A DNA stretch of 64,000 bases from Oceanomicrobium pacificus (GCF_009833495.1 NZ_WUWG01000005.1:62001-126000), one strand, 5' to 3'; shown: positions 55,375-64,000, counted from the first letter of the stretch. Notes: generated by a model from the sequence alone, not told the origin. Program-made: numbers and translations.

Positions 55375-55755
55375 GTGGGCGGCGCGACTGAGGCGACCGA
55401 ATCGGTATTTGCGGATTTAGTTCAGGCGTTTGCGCCTGTTGGTTGAGCCAAAGTGTGAATATTTCGCGCCGCAATTGCGTTGTGCAGGGCCTGTGCTCGG
55501 AACCCCACATTTAGACAGCGTGGGTGCGTCAACCACAAAATATGACCGTTTGACCGAAAAAATTCGTTGACCGATCGGCCGGCTTGCGCAAGTTTTAGAG
55601 GACAGGCCGCACAGTCCACAAGAGGCGGCGGCCCGGCACAGTGGGTAACAATTTCCGCCACACGATCATGTCCCCCGCACGGGGGACAGCGTGCAGCCCA
55701 AGCGGCTGCGCGGCGGGGATCGACGTTTGAAAATACAAGCTACGGGGCAGCTGCC
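55375..55755 (+). promoter_or_regulatory. Leader region of nrdJ with two hairpins and a repeated TTGACCGA
   Basis: 381 bases without a convincing gene. It is AT-richer between about 55400 and 55570 and contains TTGACCGA twice, about 17 bases apart near 55551-55577. Closer to nrdJ, TGTCCCCC/GGGGGACA (55669-55688) and GCAGCC/GGCTGC (55693-55709) form stable hairpins. I did not find the B12-box of a cobalamin riboswitch, and NrdR-box candidates (ACAAAATAT near 55540) are only half matches. Confidence 0.4.
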
Positions 55756-58700
55756 ATGAAAATTGACCGCCGGTTTACAAAAGCAAAAACAGCAGCTTAC
55801 GGCGAGATCGAGTTCCGAACGACCACGTCCGAGATCCGCAATCCTGACGGGTCGGTCGTGTTCAAACTCGACGAGCTGGAAGTACCGGCGACCTGGTCGC
55901 AAGTGGCAGCCGACGTGCTGGCCCAGAAATATTTCCGCAAGGCCGGCGTGCCGGTGGCACTCAAGAAGGTCAAGGAAACCGGCGTGCCGGAATTCCTGTG
56001 GCGGTCCGAGCCGGACGAGGCCAAGCTGAAGAAACTGCCCGAGGAAAAGCGCACCACCGGCGAAACCTCGGCCAAGCAGGTCTTCGACCGTCTGGCGGGC
56101 GCCTGGGCCTATTGGGGCTGGAAGGGCGGCTATTTCAGCACCGAGAAGGATGCGCGGGCCTATTTCGACGAAATGCGCTTCATGCTGGCCACCCAGATGG
56201 CTGCGCCCAATTCGCCGCAATGGTTCAACACCGGCCTGCACTGGGCCTACGGGATCGACGGTCCGGGGCAGGGCCATTTCTATGTCGATTTCGAAACCGG
56301 CAAACTGACCAAATCCACATCTGCCTACGAACATCCGCAGCCCCATGCTTGCTTCATCCAGTCGGTGAAGGACGACCTCGTGAACGAGGGCGGGATCATG
56401 GATCTGTGGACCCGCGAAGCGCGGCTCTTCAAGTATGGCTCCGGGACCGGCACGAACTTCTCCTCTGTTCGGGCCGCGAACGAGGGCCTGGGCGGCGGCG
56501 GCAAATCCTCCGGTCTCATGTCATTCCTGAAAATCGGGGACCGGGCCGCCGGCGCCATCAAGTCGGGTGGCACCACCCGCCGCGCCGCGAAAATGGTGAT
56601 CTGCGACATGGATCACCCCGACATCGAGGAATTCATCAACTGGAAGGTGGTCGAGGAGCAGAAGGTTGCCTCACTCGTCGCCGGTTCCAAGATGCATGAA
56701 GAGAAGCTGAACGGCATCTTCAGCGCGATCCGTGGCTGGGACGGCCGCGAGAAGGACGCGTTCGATCCGAAGATCAACCCGGGCCTGAAGGCGGCGATCC
56801 GGTCCGCCAAGAAGGTCTCCATCCCAGAGACATACATCAAGCGCATCCTGCAATATGCGGAGCAGGGCTTCGACTCGATCGAGTTCCCGACCTACGACAC
56901 CGACTGGGACTCGGATGCCTATCTGACTGTCTCCGGGCAGAATTCCAACAATTCGGTGCGCGTGACCGATGCCTTCCTGCAGGCGGTGCGCGACGATGCC
57001 GACTGGGAGCTGATCCGCCGCACCGACGGCAAGGTCGCCAAGACGGTGAAAGCCCGTGAATTGTGGGAGCAGGTCGGCCATGCGGCCTGGGCCTGTGCCG
57101 ATCCGGGCATCCAGTTCCACGACACGATCAATGCGTGGCACACCTGCCCCGAGGACGGGCAGATCCGCGGCTCGAACCCGTGCTCCGAATATATGTTCCT
57201 CGACGACACGGCCTGCAACCTTGCGTCGATGAACCTGCTGACCTTCCTGCATGACGGGCAGTTCGATGCGGAAGGCTATGTCCATGCCACCCGGCTCTGG
57301 ACCGTCACGCTGGAAATCTCGGTTCTGATGGCGCAGTTCCCGTCGCCCGAGATTGCCGAACTTTCCTACAAATTCCGGACGCTGGGTCTGGGCTATGCCA
57401 ATATCGGCGGTTTGCTGATGAACATGGGCTATAGCTACGACTCCGCTGAAGGCCGCGCGCTGTGTGGCGCGCTGACCGCGATCATGACGGGTGTCTCCTA
57501 CGCGACATCCGCCGAAATGGCCGAAGAGCAGGGTCCATTTCCCGGTTATGCGAAAAATGCCGAGCATATGCTGCGTGTCATGCGCAACCACCGGCGCGCG
57601 GCCTATGGCGACACCAAGGGCTATGAGGGGCTGGCCGTCAAACCGGTCGCGCTCGACCATGACAATTGCCCCGATGGCCGCCTGATCAATCTGGCGCATG
57701 AGGTCTGGGACCGCGCGGTCGAGCTTGGCCAGAAGCACGGCTACCGCAACGCCCAGTCCACCGTTATCGCCCCCACCGGCACGATCGGTCTGGTCATGGA
57801 TTGCGACACGACCGGGATCGAACCGGACTTCGCACTGGTGAAATTCAAGAAGCTCGCCGGTGGCGGCTATTTCAAGATCATCAATCGGTCCGTGCCGAAG
57901 GCGCTGGAAAAGCTGGGTTATTCCTCCTCTCAGGTGGAAGAGATCATCTCCTATGCGGTCGGCCACGGGACGCTCGGCAACGCGCCGGGGATCAACCACA
58001 CCTCGCTCGCCGGTCACGGGTTCGGACCCGAGGAGATCGAGAAGATCGAGGCGGCCCTGCCGACGGCCTTCGACATCAAGTTCGTCTTCAACCAGTGGAC
58101 GCTGGGTGAGGCGTTCTGCACCGGCGCGCTCGGCATCCCGGCCGAGAAGCTGAACGATCCGAATTTCGACCTGCTGCGGCATCTGGGCTTTACCCGCGCG
58201 CAGATCGAAGGGGCCAACGCCCATGTCTGCGGAACGATGACGCTCGAAGGGGCACCGCATCTGAAGGACGAGCATCTGCCCGTCTTCGACTGCGCCAATC
58301 CTTGCGGCAAGATCGGCAAGCGCTTCCTGAGCGTGGAGAGCCACATCCACATGATGGCGGCGGCGCAGAGCTTCATCTCGGGCGCGATCTCCAAGACGAT
58401 CAACATGCCCAACGATGCGGACATCACCGACTGCATGGAGGCCTATGACCTCTCCTGGTCGCTCGGCGTGAAAGCCAACGCGCTCTACCGAGACGGGTCC
58501 AAGCTCTCGCAGCCGCTTTCCGCGGCGCTGATCGAGGAGGAGGACGAGGATCTCGAAGAGGCACTGGCCGACGCCGCTGCCGGCGCCAAGGCGCAGATCC
58601 TGGCCGAGAAGATCGTCGAGAAGATCGTCATCAAGGAGATCGTCAACCGCAAGCGCGACAAGCTGCCGGAGCGCCGCAAGGGCTATACGCAGAAGGCGAT

Positions 58701-59433
58701 CGTCGGCGGCCACAAGGTCTATCTTCGGACCGGCGAGTATGAGGACGGCAAGCTCGGCGAGATCTTCATCGACATGCACAAGGAAGGCGCTGCCTTCCGC
58801 GCGATGATGAACAATTTCGCCATCGCGGTGTCCGTGGGCCTGCAATATGGCGTGCCGCTCGAGGAGTTTGTCGAGGCCTTCACCTTCACCCGGTTCGAAC
58901 CGGCCGGCATGGTGCAGGGCAATGACAGCATCAAGAATGCGACCTCGATCCTCGACTATATCTTCCGCGAACTGGCGGTGAGCTATCTCGACCGGACCGA
59001 CCTGGCGCATGTGAAGCCCACGGGCGACTCCTTCGACGCGATCGGCAAGGGCGTGGACGAAGGCCAGAGCAACGTGGCGGACGTGGATAGTGACGTGGCG
59101 CAGACCTCGATCGAGATGATCAAGCAGGTCTCCTCCACCGGATACTTGCGCAAGCGCCTGCCGCAGGAGCTTGTGGTGCTGAGCGGCGGCAACAGCCCGC
59201 TGGCGAGCGCTGCGGCTGTGACCGCGGGCCATGTCGTGGAAACCGTCGGGGCCAGCACCACCATCGCGGAGACCGTCGCCGCGGTCGGCAGCGCGGTGAT
59301 GGACGAGCGGACCAAGGCGAAGATGCAGGGCTACGAGGGCGACCCGTGCGACGAGTGCGGCAACTTCACGCTGGTGCGCAACGGCACCTGCATGAAGTGC
59401 AACACCTGCGGCGGCACGTCGGGATGTAGCTGA
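55756..59433 (+). CDS. nrdJ: Vitamin B12-dependent (class II) ribonucleotide reductase
   Basis: 1225-residue enzyme reducing ribonucleotides to deoxyribonucleotides with adenosylcobalamin, working with or without oxygen. Seen: [55 protein letters not shown] (active-site Cys and neighbours), [20 protein letters not shown], and C-terminal zinc-type cysteines in [21 protein letters not shown]. The usual C-terminal TSCPC-like redox end is GGTSGCS. The ATG at 55756 ([10 protein letters not shown]) is the family start. Single-gene unit ended by hairpins. Confidence 0.96.
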   Translation: MKIDRRFTKAKTAAYGEIEFRTTTSEIRNPDGSVVFKLDELEVPATWSQVAADVLAQKYFRKAGVPVALKKVKETGVPEFLWRSEPDEAKLKKLPEEKRTTGETSAKQVFDRLAGAWAYWGWKGGYFSTEKDARAYFDEMRFMLATQMAAPNSPQWFNTGLHWAYGIDGPGQGHFYVDFETGKLTKSTSAYEHPQPHACFIQSVKDDLVNEGGIMDLWTREARLFKYGSGTGTNFSSVRAANEGLGGGGKSSGLMSFLKIGDRAAGAIKSGGTTRRAAKMVICDMDHPDIEEFINWKVVEEQKVASLVAGSKMHEEKLNGIFSAIRGWDGREKDAFDPKINPGLKAAIRSAKKVSIPETYIKRILQYAEQGFDSIEFPTYDTDWDSDAYLTVSGQNSNNSVRVTDAFLQAVRDDADWELIRRTDGKVAKTVKARELWEQVGHAAWACADPGIQFHDTINAWHTCPEDGQIRGSNPCSEYMFLDDTACNLASMNLLTFLHDGQFDAEGYVHATRLWTVTLEISVLMAQFPSPEIAELSYKFRTLGLGYANIGGLLMNMGYSYDSAEGRALCGALTAIMTGVSYATSAEMAEEQGPFPGYAKNAEHMLRVMRNHRRAAYGDTKGYEGLAVKPVALDHDNCPDGRLINLAHEVWDRAVELGQKHGYRNAQSTVIAPTGTIGLVMDCDTTGIEPDFALVKFKKLAGGGYFKIINRSVPKALEKLGYSSSQVEEIISYAVGHGTLGNAPGINHTSLAGHGFGPEEIEKIEAALPTAFDIKFVFNQWTLGEAFCTGALGIPAEKLNDPNFDLLRHLGFTRAQIEGANAHVCGTMTLEGAPHLKDEHLPVFDCANPCGKIGKRFLSVESHIHMMAAAQSFISGAISKTINMPNDADITDCMEAYDLSWSLGVKANALYRDGSKLSQPLSAALIEEEDEDLEEALADAAAGAKAQILAEKIVEKIVIKEIVNRKRDKLPERRKGYTQKAIVGGHKVYLRTGEYEDGKLGEIFIDMHKEGAAFRAMMNNFAIAVSVGLQYGVPLEEFVEAFTFTRFEPAGMVQGNDSIKNATSILDYIFRELAVSYLDRTDLAHVKPTGDSFDAIGKGVDEGQSNVADVDSDVAQTSIEMIKQVSSTGYLRKRLPQELVVLSGGNSPLASAAAVTAGHVVETVGASTTIAETVAAVGSAVMDERTKAKMQGYEGDPCDECGNFTLVRNGTCMKCNTCGGTSGCS

Positions 59434-59443
59434 TTTAGGGATC

Positions 59444-59472
59444 GGGATGCCGGCTGCCTTGGCCGGCGTCCC
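59444..59472 (+). terminator. First hairpin after nrdJ
   Basis: GGGATGCCGGC pairs with GCCGGCGTCCC over 11 positions (one G-T pair) around TGCCTTG. No T run; may protect the mRNA end or assist termination at the following site. Confidence 0.5.
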
Positions 59473-59532
59473 ACAGCGTTCAGGCCGCAGGCAATAAACC
59501 GAGCAGCAATACCGAGCCTGAAATGCGAAACT

Positions 59533-59561
59533 GGGGATGGGTGACCATCCCCTCTTTTTTT
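59533..59561 (+). terminator. Intrinsic terminator of nrdJ
   Basis: GGGGATGG (59533-59540) pairs with CCATCCCC (59545-59552) around GTGA, followed by TCTTTTTTT. It lies about 100 bases beyond the nrdJ stop and 20 bases before the convergent ilvH stop. Confidence 0.93.
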
Positions 59562-59580
59562 GTCTGAACGGTGGCCGCCG

Positions 59581-60141
59581 TCAGGTGCCGCGGCTGATTG
59601 CGGCGACACCGGTGCGGGCCACGTCGATCAGCCCCAGCGGACGCATCAGATCGATGAACGCGTCGATCTTCTCCGGCGCGCCGGTCAGCTGGAAGACGAA
59701 GCTTTCCAGCGTGCTGTCCACGACAGAGGCGCGGAACACGTCGGAGATGCGCAGCGCCTCGACCCGCTTGTCGCCCGTGCCCTGCACCTTGACCAGCGCC
59801 AGTTCGCGCTCGACGGAGGCGCCCTCGACCGTCAGGTCGTGCACGTCATGCACCGGCACCATCCGGCCAAGCTGGGCCTTGATCTGTTCGATGACGGCGG
59901 GCGTGCCGGTGGTGACCACGGTGATCCGCGAGCGGTGGCCGCTATGGTCGGTCTCGGCGACGGTCAGGCTGTCGATATTGTAGCCGCGCCCCGAGAAAAG
60001 CCCGATCACACGGGCCAGAACGCCGCTTTCATTGTCGACCAATATGGCGAGCGTGTGCGTTTCCTGCCGGTCGTCGAGCGGGTTCTTCAGGTCATAGGCG
60101 CTCTTGCGCGAGGCCCCTTTTTTCAGCGAGAGGGCATTCAT
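59581..60141 (-). CDS. ilvH: Acetolactate synthase small (regulatory) subunit
   Basis: 186 residues with an N-terminal ACT domain (HTLAILVDNESGVLARVIGLFSGRGYNIDSLTVAE) that binds valine for feedback control, and the C-terminal domain (RELALVKVQGTGDKRVEALRI, FVFQLTGAPEKIDAFIDLMRPLGL). Third gene after ilvI and a sulfotransferase-like gene; its ATG overlaps the latter's stop by four bases. Convergent with nrdJ. Confidence 0.95.
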   Translation of the reverse strand: MNALSLKKGASRKSAYDLKNPLDDRQETHTLAILVDNESGVLARVIGLFSGRGYNIDSLTVAETDHSGHRSRITVVTTGTPAVIEQIKAQLGRMVPVHDVHDLTVEGASVERELALVKVQGTGDKRVEALRISDVFRASVVDSTLESFVFQLTGAPEKIDAFIDLMRPLGLIDVARTGVAAISRGT

Positions 60142-60965
60142 CTGTCTGTCTCCTGTTGGGCCGGAGCCCGTTCGGGCCGGTCCGGTTCCTGGCGCTCCGG
60201 CAGACGCAGGCTTTCGCCCGCGCCGAGGACCGGCGTCGCGATTGGATAGTCCAGACCGGCGCTGCGGTCCAGAAGGTCGAAAAGCGGTGCGAACTCCGCC
60301 CCGAAGGCCTGGGCCTCCAATGGTGCCATGTCAGTGCGCCAGCGGTCCTGTCGGCCGCGGTTGAACTGGATGAACCGCGTGTCGAGCACCTGCGCGACGG
60401 TGGCGTCGGCCTCGGCGTCGGTCATGGGCAGGCCAAGCTGCGCGAACGCGCCCTGCAGCACTGCTGTGCTGTGCCCGACGAGCCGACCGAAGGGCAGGGG
60501 CACCATGCCCGGCAGAGCCAGCCAGCCCGTCAGGCTGTCGCACTGGTTGCGGATGCCGTTGCGCGCGGCGTCAAGGTCCGTGATCTCGGAAAAGGCCGGC
60601 CGGCCGTCGCGCTGCGCGCGCGCCCCGTGATCCATCATCGAGAGCGCCATGTCGCGCGGGTCGCGGATCGCCGCATGCCCGACCGCGCGGCCCTGCCGCA
60701 GGAGCGCCGCCAGCGGCGGGTCGGGGCGGGTGTGGGTTTTCACCGCAACCGGCCCGCCACGCCGCGCAGCCTCGGCGGCCAGTGCCGCGACCTCGTCGTC
60801 CGAGACATGGCTGATGAAGTTGATCTTCGACCCTTGGGCGCCGCAGCCCGCAGGCAGCGGCGACTGGTCGATGCCGGCGCGCTCCAGTCCGGTGCGCACC
60901 AGCTCGAAGGCAAAGGTCGAGCCGCATTTGGTCATGCCATAGCTGATATAGACCAGCGGTTGCAT
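60138..60965 (-). CDS. P-loop sulfotransferase-like protein inside the ilvIH operon
   Basis: 275 residues. N-terminal LVYISYGMTKCGSTFAFELV matches the 5'-phosphosulfate loop of sulfotransferases, and GHAAIRDPRDMALSMMDH matches the 3'-phosphate (PSB) motif. The middle has VAVKTHTRPDPP (the K-x-H region of family members). The tail is Pro/Glu/Arg-rich and likely disordered. It lies 23 bases after ilvI and overlaps ilvH by four bases, so it is co-transcribed and coupled to branched-chain amino-acid genes. The acceptor is unknown; it is a different protein from the sulfotransferase at 14427-15353. Confidence 0.78.
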   Translation of the reverse strand: MQPLVYISYGMTKCGSTFAFELVRTGLERAGIDQSPLPAGCGAQGSKINFISHVSDDEVAALAAEAARRGGPVAVKTHTRPDPPLAALLRQGRAVGHAAIRDPRDMALSMMDHGARAQRDGRPAFSEITDLDAARNGIRNQCDSLTGWLALPGMVPLPFGRLVGHSTAVLQGAFAQLGLPMTDAEADATVAQVLDTRFIQFNRGRQDRWRTDMAPLEAQAFGAEFAPLFDLLDRSAGLDYPIATPVLGAGESLRLPERQEPDRPERAPAQQETDR

Positions 60966-60988
60966 CCCGAAGCGGCCCCGAACCCCGA

Positions 60989-62743
60989 TCAGACGAGAAC
61001 GGCGCCGCCGCTGTCGATCGCATCCGCGGTGGAGGCGTCGCCAAGCAGCATTTCGTTATGCGCCTTGCCCGACGGAATCATCGGGAAACAGTTCTCGTGC
61101 TTTTCAACGAGGCAGTCGAAGAGCACCGGCCCGTCATGGTTCAGCATCTCCATGATGGCATCGTCGAGATCGGCCGGATCGGAACAGAGGATGCCCTTCG
61201 CGCCAAAGGCCTCGGCCAGTTTCACGAAATCGGGCAGGGCTTCGGACCAGCTTTGCGAATAGCGCTCGCCATGCAGGAGTTCTTGCCACTGGCGGACCAT
61301 GCCGAGGCGTTCATTGTTCAGGATGAATTGTTTGACCGGCAGGCGATACTGCGCGGCGGTGCCCATTTCCTGCATGTTCATCAGCCAGGAGGCCTCGCCC
61401 GCCACGTTGATGACCAGCGCGTCCGGGTGGGCGATCTGCACGCCGATCGAGGCCGGCAGCCCGTAGCCCATCGTGCCGAGCCCGCCCGATGTCATCCAGC
61501 GGTGCGGATCCTCGAAGCCCAGGAACTGCGCGGCCCACATCTGGTGCTGGCCGACCTCGGTCGTGACATAGCGGTCGCGACCCTTGGTCAGGGCTTCGAG
61601 CCGTTCCAGCGCATATTGCGGTTTGATGGTTTCGGTCGAGTTCGTGTAGTTGAGCGACTTGACCGCCTTCCAGCTTTCGATCTGGGTCCACCAGGCCTTG
61701 ACGCCCTCCGACGCCGTCTTGCGGCCGCGCTTGACCCACAAGTCATACATGGCCTGCAGCACCGCGCCGACATCGCCGATGATCGGGATGTTCACATGGA
61801 TGTTCTTGTTGATCGAGCTGGGGTCGATATCGACATGGACCTTGACCGAGCCTGGGCTGAACGCGTCGGTGCGCCCGGTGATCCGGTCGTCGAACCGCGC
61901 TCCGATGCAGAGCATCAGGTCGCAGTCATGCATGGCCCAGTTGGCCTCGTAGGTGCCGTGCATCCCCAGCATCCCGAGCCAGGCCTCGCCCGATGCCGGA
62001 TAGGCGCCGAGCCCCATCAGCGTGGAAGTGATCGGGAAACCGGACTCGCCCACGAAACGGCGCAGGACCGCGCTCGCTTCGGGACCCGAGTTGATGACCC
62101 CGCCGCCGGTGTAGAAGATCGGGCGCTCGGCTTCTTCGATCGCCTCGACGGCCGCCAGGATCATGTCCGCGTCGCCTTCGGTCTGCGGGGCATAGTGGCT
62201 CACGCGCGCCTCTTTCGGCGGAACATAGGTGCCGGTGGCGAACTGGACGTCCTTGGGAATGTCGATCAGGACCGGGCCGGGGCGCCCGTTGGTCGCGACA
62301 TGGAAGGCCTGATGGATCGTGTCGGCCAGCATGTCCGTGTCCTTCACCAGCCAGTTATGCTTGGTGCAGGGGCGGGTGATGCCGACAGTGTCGGCTTCCT
62401 GGAACGCGTCATTGCCGATCATGAAGGTCGGGACCTGCCCGGTCAGGACGATCATCGGAATACTGTCCATCAACGCGTCGGTCATGCCGGTGACGGCATT
62501 GGTCGCGCCGGGGCCGGAGGTGACGAGGACAACCCCGGGCTTGCCGGTCGAGCGGGCATAGCCTTCGGCGGCATGGGTCGCGCCCTGTTCGTGCCGCACG
62601 AGGATGTGGCGGATGTCGTTCTGCTTGAAGATCTCGTCATAGATCGGGAGCACGGCGCCGCCCGGATAGCCGAATACGGTGTCGACACCCTGATCCTTCA
62701 GGGCCTGGATAACCATTTTGGCGCCGGTCATCTGACGGGTCAT
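60989..62743 (-). CDS. ilvI: Acetolactate synthase large (catalytic) subunit
   Basis: 584-residue thiamine diphosphate enzyme, first common step of valine, leucine and isoleucine synthesis. Seen: GVDTVFGYPGGAVLPIYDEI, the catalytic glutamate in VRHEQGATHAAEGYARSTG, TSGPGATNAVTG, and the FAD-linked middle domain (VHVDIDPSSI). The thiamine/Mg motif reads VAGEASWLMNMQE, with Glu where most relatives have Asp (GDAS/GDGS). AGAGGAGAGAAG precedes the ATG. Expression should be controlled by the attenuator at 62800-62892. Confidence 0.96.
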   Translation of the reverse strand: MTRQMTGAKMVIQALKDQGVDTVFGYPGGAVLPIYDEIFKQNDIRHILVRHEQGATHAAEGYARSTGKPGVVLVTSGPGATNAVTGMTDALMDSIPMIVLTGQVPTFMIGNDAFQEADTVGITRPCTKHNWLVKDTDMLADTIHQAFHVATNGRPGPVLIDIPKDVQFATGTYVPPKEARVSHYAPQTEGDADMILAAVEAIEEAERPIFYTGGGVINSGPEASAVLRRFVGESGFPITSTLMGLGAYPASGEAWLGMLGMHGTYEANWAMHDCDLMLCIGARFDDRITGRTDAFSPGSVKVHVDIDPSSINKNIHVNIPIIGDVGAVLQAMYDLWVKRGRKTASEGVKAWWTQIESWKAVKSLNYTNSTETIKPQYALERLEALTKGRDRYVTTEVGQHQMWAAQFLGFEDPHRWMTSGGLGTMGYGLPASIGVQIAHPDALVINVAGEASWLMNMQEMGTAAQYRLPVKQFILNNERLGMVRQWQELLHGERYSQSWSEALPDFVKLAEAFGAKGILCSDPADLDDAIMEMLNHDGPVLFDCLVEKHENCFPMIPSGKAHNEMLLGDASTADAIDSGGAVLV

Positions 62744-62799
62744 CTTCTCTCTCCTCTGGGCTGCGGCCGCGGGGGCCGGTTGCAGCGTCGTTCAGCCAT

Positions 62800-62821
62800 A
62801 AAAAAACCCCCGACCGGGGGT
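62800..62821 (-). terminator. Attenuator terminator of ilvI
   Basis: On the minus strand ACCCCC pairs with GGGGGT around a short CG/AC core, followed by seven T (62806-62800). It lies 30 bases after the leader peptide stop and 57 bases before the ilvI ATG, in the right place for an attenuator. Confidence 0.88.
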
Positions 62822-62824
62822 GCA

Positions 62825-62863
62825 GCGCTTGGTCCGATCCGGTGCTCCGGTCAGAACAAGCGC
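62825..62863 (-). promoter_or_regulatory. Leader hairpin arms of the ilv attenuator
   Basis: GCGCTTG (62825-62831) is complementary to CAAGCGC (62857-62863), the latter lying inside the leader peptide codons for Leu-Arg-Leu. Ribosome stalling over the upstream Val-Val-Ile-Leu codons would change whether this arm can pair, as in classical attenuation. CCGGTGCTCCGG repeats between the arms give alternative pairings; the exact antiterminator was not solved. Confidence 0.5.
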
Positions 62864-62892
62864 AGTCCAAGAATTACTACAGTCGCGGTCAT
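62851..62892 (-). CDS. ilvL: ilv leader peptide
   Basis: 13-residue peptide MTATVVILGLRLF, from the ATG at 62892 to the TGA at 62853-62851. It is rich in the regulated amino acids (two adjacent Val, then Ile, and three Leu), with AGAGGAAA as ribosome-binding site. It precedes the terminator and ilvI, so charged-tRNA levels for Val, Ile and Leu should set read-through. Too short for ordinary gene finders. Confidence 0.85.
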   Translation of the reverse strand: MTATVVILGLRLF

Positions 62893-62915
62893 GGCATTTC
62901 CTCTTGCGTCCGCTT

Positions 62916-62944
62916 TTCTTAGGCAGGCCGTGCCGGAAGGTCAA
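62916..62944 (-). promoter_or_regulatory. Sigma-70-type promoter for the ilv leader
   Basis: On the minus strand, TTGACC (62944-62939), a 17-base spacer and TAAGAA (62921-62916). The predicted start near 62909 is about 17 bases before the leader peptide ATG. A second TTGACC lies just upstream. Confidence 0.6.
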
Positions 62945-63009
62945 CCGGTCAAATTGCAGAAAGTTGCGAAAATCGGCCCGATTGTGGTTTTTCCTTTCGC
63001 GGGAAGGGG

Positions 63010-63642
63010 TCAGCTTTGCAGGACGCCATGCTCCAGCGCATAGCGCGTCAGGCCCGCGGTGGATGCGATGCCGAGCTTCTGCTTGATGTTCTTGCGGTGG
63101 GTCTCGACCGTGCGGACGGAAATGTCGAGCACGCGGGCCACTTCCTTGTTCGACTTGCCCGTGGCCAGTTCCAGCAGCACCGTCTGCTCGCGCGATGTGA
63201 GCGGTTCGGCCTTGCCGGCAAGATCGGGTTCGGGCGCGAGGCCGAAATAGAGTTCGCCCCGGTGTACGGCCTCTATCGCGGTGACGATCTCCTCGGTCGG
63301 CACGTCCTTCAGAAGATAGCCGCGCGCCCCGTGGCGTTTGGCCGTGGCGATATAGACCGGACTGTCATGCATCGACAGGATCAGCACTCGGGCCTGCGGG
63401 TTGTGCTCGATCATGATCTCGGTCGCGGCCAGACCGTTCATGCCGGGCATGTTGATGTCCATGAGCACGATGGCGGGCTGGTGGGCGTCGAACTTGTCGA
63501 GCGCCTCCTGACCCGTGGCGGCTGTCGCCACCACACGGATATGGTCATATGTGTCGAGGAAGGCGCGGACGCCTTCGGCCACCAGCGGATGGTCGTCGGC
63601 CAGAAGGACGGTGATCGGGTCGGATTGCGGGTCGGTCGTCAT
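63010..63642 (-). CDS. NarL/FixJ-family response regulator
   Basis: 210 residues. Receiver domain: ITVLLADDHPLVAEGVRAFL with acidic pocket, phospho-Asp in AIVLMDINMPGMNGL (near residue 62), Lys in GYLLKDVPTEEI. LuxR-type DNA-binding domain: LTSREQTVLLELATGKSNKEVARVLDISVRTVETHRKNI (about 145-190, read as two adjoining helices). Its ATG overlaps the stop of the upstream kinase gene (TGATG). The signal and targets are unknown; ilvIH lies downstream in the same direction but has its own promoter. Confidence 0.93.
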   Translation of the reverse strand: MTTDPQSDPITVLLADDHPLVAEGVRAFLDTYDHIRVVATAATGQEALDKFDAHQPAIVLMDINMPGMNGLAATEIMIEHNPQARVLILSMHDSPVYIATAKRHGARGYLLKDVPTEEIVTAIEAVHRGELYFGLAPEPDLAGKAEPLTSREQTVLLELATGKSNKEVARVLDISVRTVETHRKNIKQKLGIASTAGLTRYALEHGVLQS

Positions 63643-64000
63643 CAGGCGGGTTCCTTCTGGGAACGGTCGGTGTCGCTCGCGGCGAGCAGGTGCTTGAGGG
63701 GCAGGCGGGCCTCGACCACGGTGCCGGACGGGCCGGAGGTCACGCGCAACGTGCCGTCGAGATGTTCCACCCGTTCCTGCATGTTGCGCAGTCCGAGCCC
63801 GCTGCCCGCACGCTGGCGTGCCGCGGGCGGCAATCCGTGGCCATTATCCGCAATCCGGAGCGTCACGCCGCGCCGGTGCCCGTGGATCGACACGGTCACT
63901 TCCGTCGCATCGGCATGGCGCTCCACATTGGTCAGTGCCTCCTGCGCCACGCGGAAGAGCGCGGTCTTGGCATCGGGCTCCAGACGGTTGCGGAACACCA
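63642..64000 (-). CDS. Sensor histidine kinase (NarX/DegS type), N-terminus cut by window edge
   Basis: The C-terminal 118 residues or more of a HisKA_3-type kinase. Seen: ALFRVAQEALTNVERHADATEV (N-box of the ATP-binding domain), LRIADNGHGLPP (G1), SGLGLRNMQERVEHLDGTL (G2) and VVEARLPL at the end of the domain. The open frame continues to the window edge, so sensor and phospho-accepting histidine are outside. Translationally coupled to the response regulator gene. Confidence 0.9.
   Translation of the reverse strand, partial: VFRNRLEPDAKTALFRVAQEALTNVERHADATEVTVSIHGHRRGVTLRIADNGHGLPPAARQRAGSGLGLRNMQERVEHLDGTLRVTSGPSGTVVEARLPLKHLLAASDTDRSQKEPA

Noticed and set aside
55500-55755. Possible cobalamin riboswitch upstream of nrdJ
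   Set aside because: No B12-box-like core was found and the two hairpins do not form the expected multi-arm structure; kept only as an unexplained leader.
56671-59232. 853-codon minus-strand frame opposite nrdJ
   Set aside because: Antisense shadow of a highly conserved gene with strong GC3 bias; the translation is Arg/His/Asp-rich and unrecognisable.

Overview
The window is a GC-rich, gene-dense stretch of an alphaproteobacterial chromosome, most likely from the Rhodobacterales (Rhodobacteraceae/Roseobacter group). The lineage call rests on a combination of genes: olsB-olsA for ornithine lipids, a ChpT phosphotransferase, a plant-type (class II) DAHP synthase, a B12-dependent ribonucleotide reductase, a DctBD/TRAP-DctPQM cluster, a CoxD/CoxE/XdhC maturation cassette, and a tandem glycine riboswitch ahead of gcvT. 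No phage, transposon, CRISPR array or plasmid gene was seen. Nearly everything is core metabolism, cell envelope or regulation, and both edges cut genes (guaD at left, a histidine kinase at right).

Left third (1-31 kb). Partial guaD and mgtE are followed by a tightly coupled four-gene cassette (2766-7578: MoxR-type AAA, CoxE-type VWA, XdhC, molybdopterin-binding/MocA-like fusion) that normally matures CoxL/Xdh-type molybdenum enzymes, but no such enzyme is beside it. Next come an unusual one-protein PilM/GspL-like + TM + PilP/GspC-like chain (7586-9949), a SIMPL protein, metY with a CoA-binding gene, a YHS protein, an RlmB-type methyltransferase, tRNA-Tyr, a lower-GC sulfotransferase, and an OmpA-type lipoprotein ending in long tandem repeats. 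The glycine cleavage operon gcvT-gcvH-gcvP sits behind a terminator, a promoter and a tandem glycine riboswitch. A thiolase-SDR pair with a TetR-like operator, a GlxA-type regulator, DAHP synthase and serB follow.

Middle (31-46 kb). yicC-gmk is convergent with chpT. A DUF3553 protein, olsBA, a ThiE-like protein, eno, an orphan Fe3+-binding protein, mazG and an M20 amidohydrolase follow. A trans-sulfuration PLP enzyme is translationally coupled to a cytochrome P450. dctB-dctD is divergent from that pair.

Right third (46-64 kb). dctP-dctQ-dctM form the C4-dicarboxylate TRAP transporter controlled by dctBD. The DctD here has lost the GAFTGA loop that contacts sigma-54, yet paired DctD-like operators (46433-46483) remain upstream of dctP. 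Then come fabI-gpt, pdxH, a double cold-shock-domain protein with a DUF192 protein, tRNA-Pro, a Flp/TadE-type pilin-like protein with an alanine-rich tail, an aldose epimerase and nrdJ. The ilvI-ilvH operon has a readable attenuator (leader peptide MTATVVILGLRLF plus terminator) and a sulfotransferase gene between its two subunit genes. A NarL-type two-component pair closes the window.

The most interesting items are the PilM-PilP-like fusion, the GAFTGA-less DctD with intact operators, the sulfotransferase inside ilvIH, the multi-hairpin leader ahead of the CoA-binding gene, and the pilin-like protein with the Ala-rich tail. All functional claims come from reading motifs and context; no database search was run.
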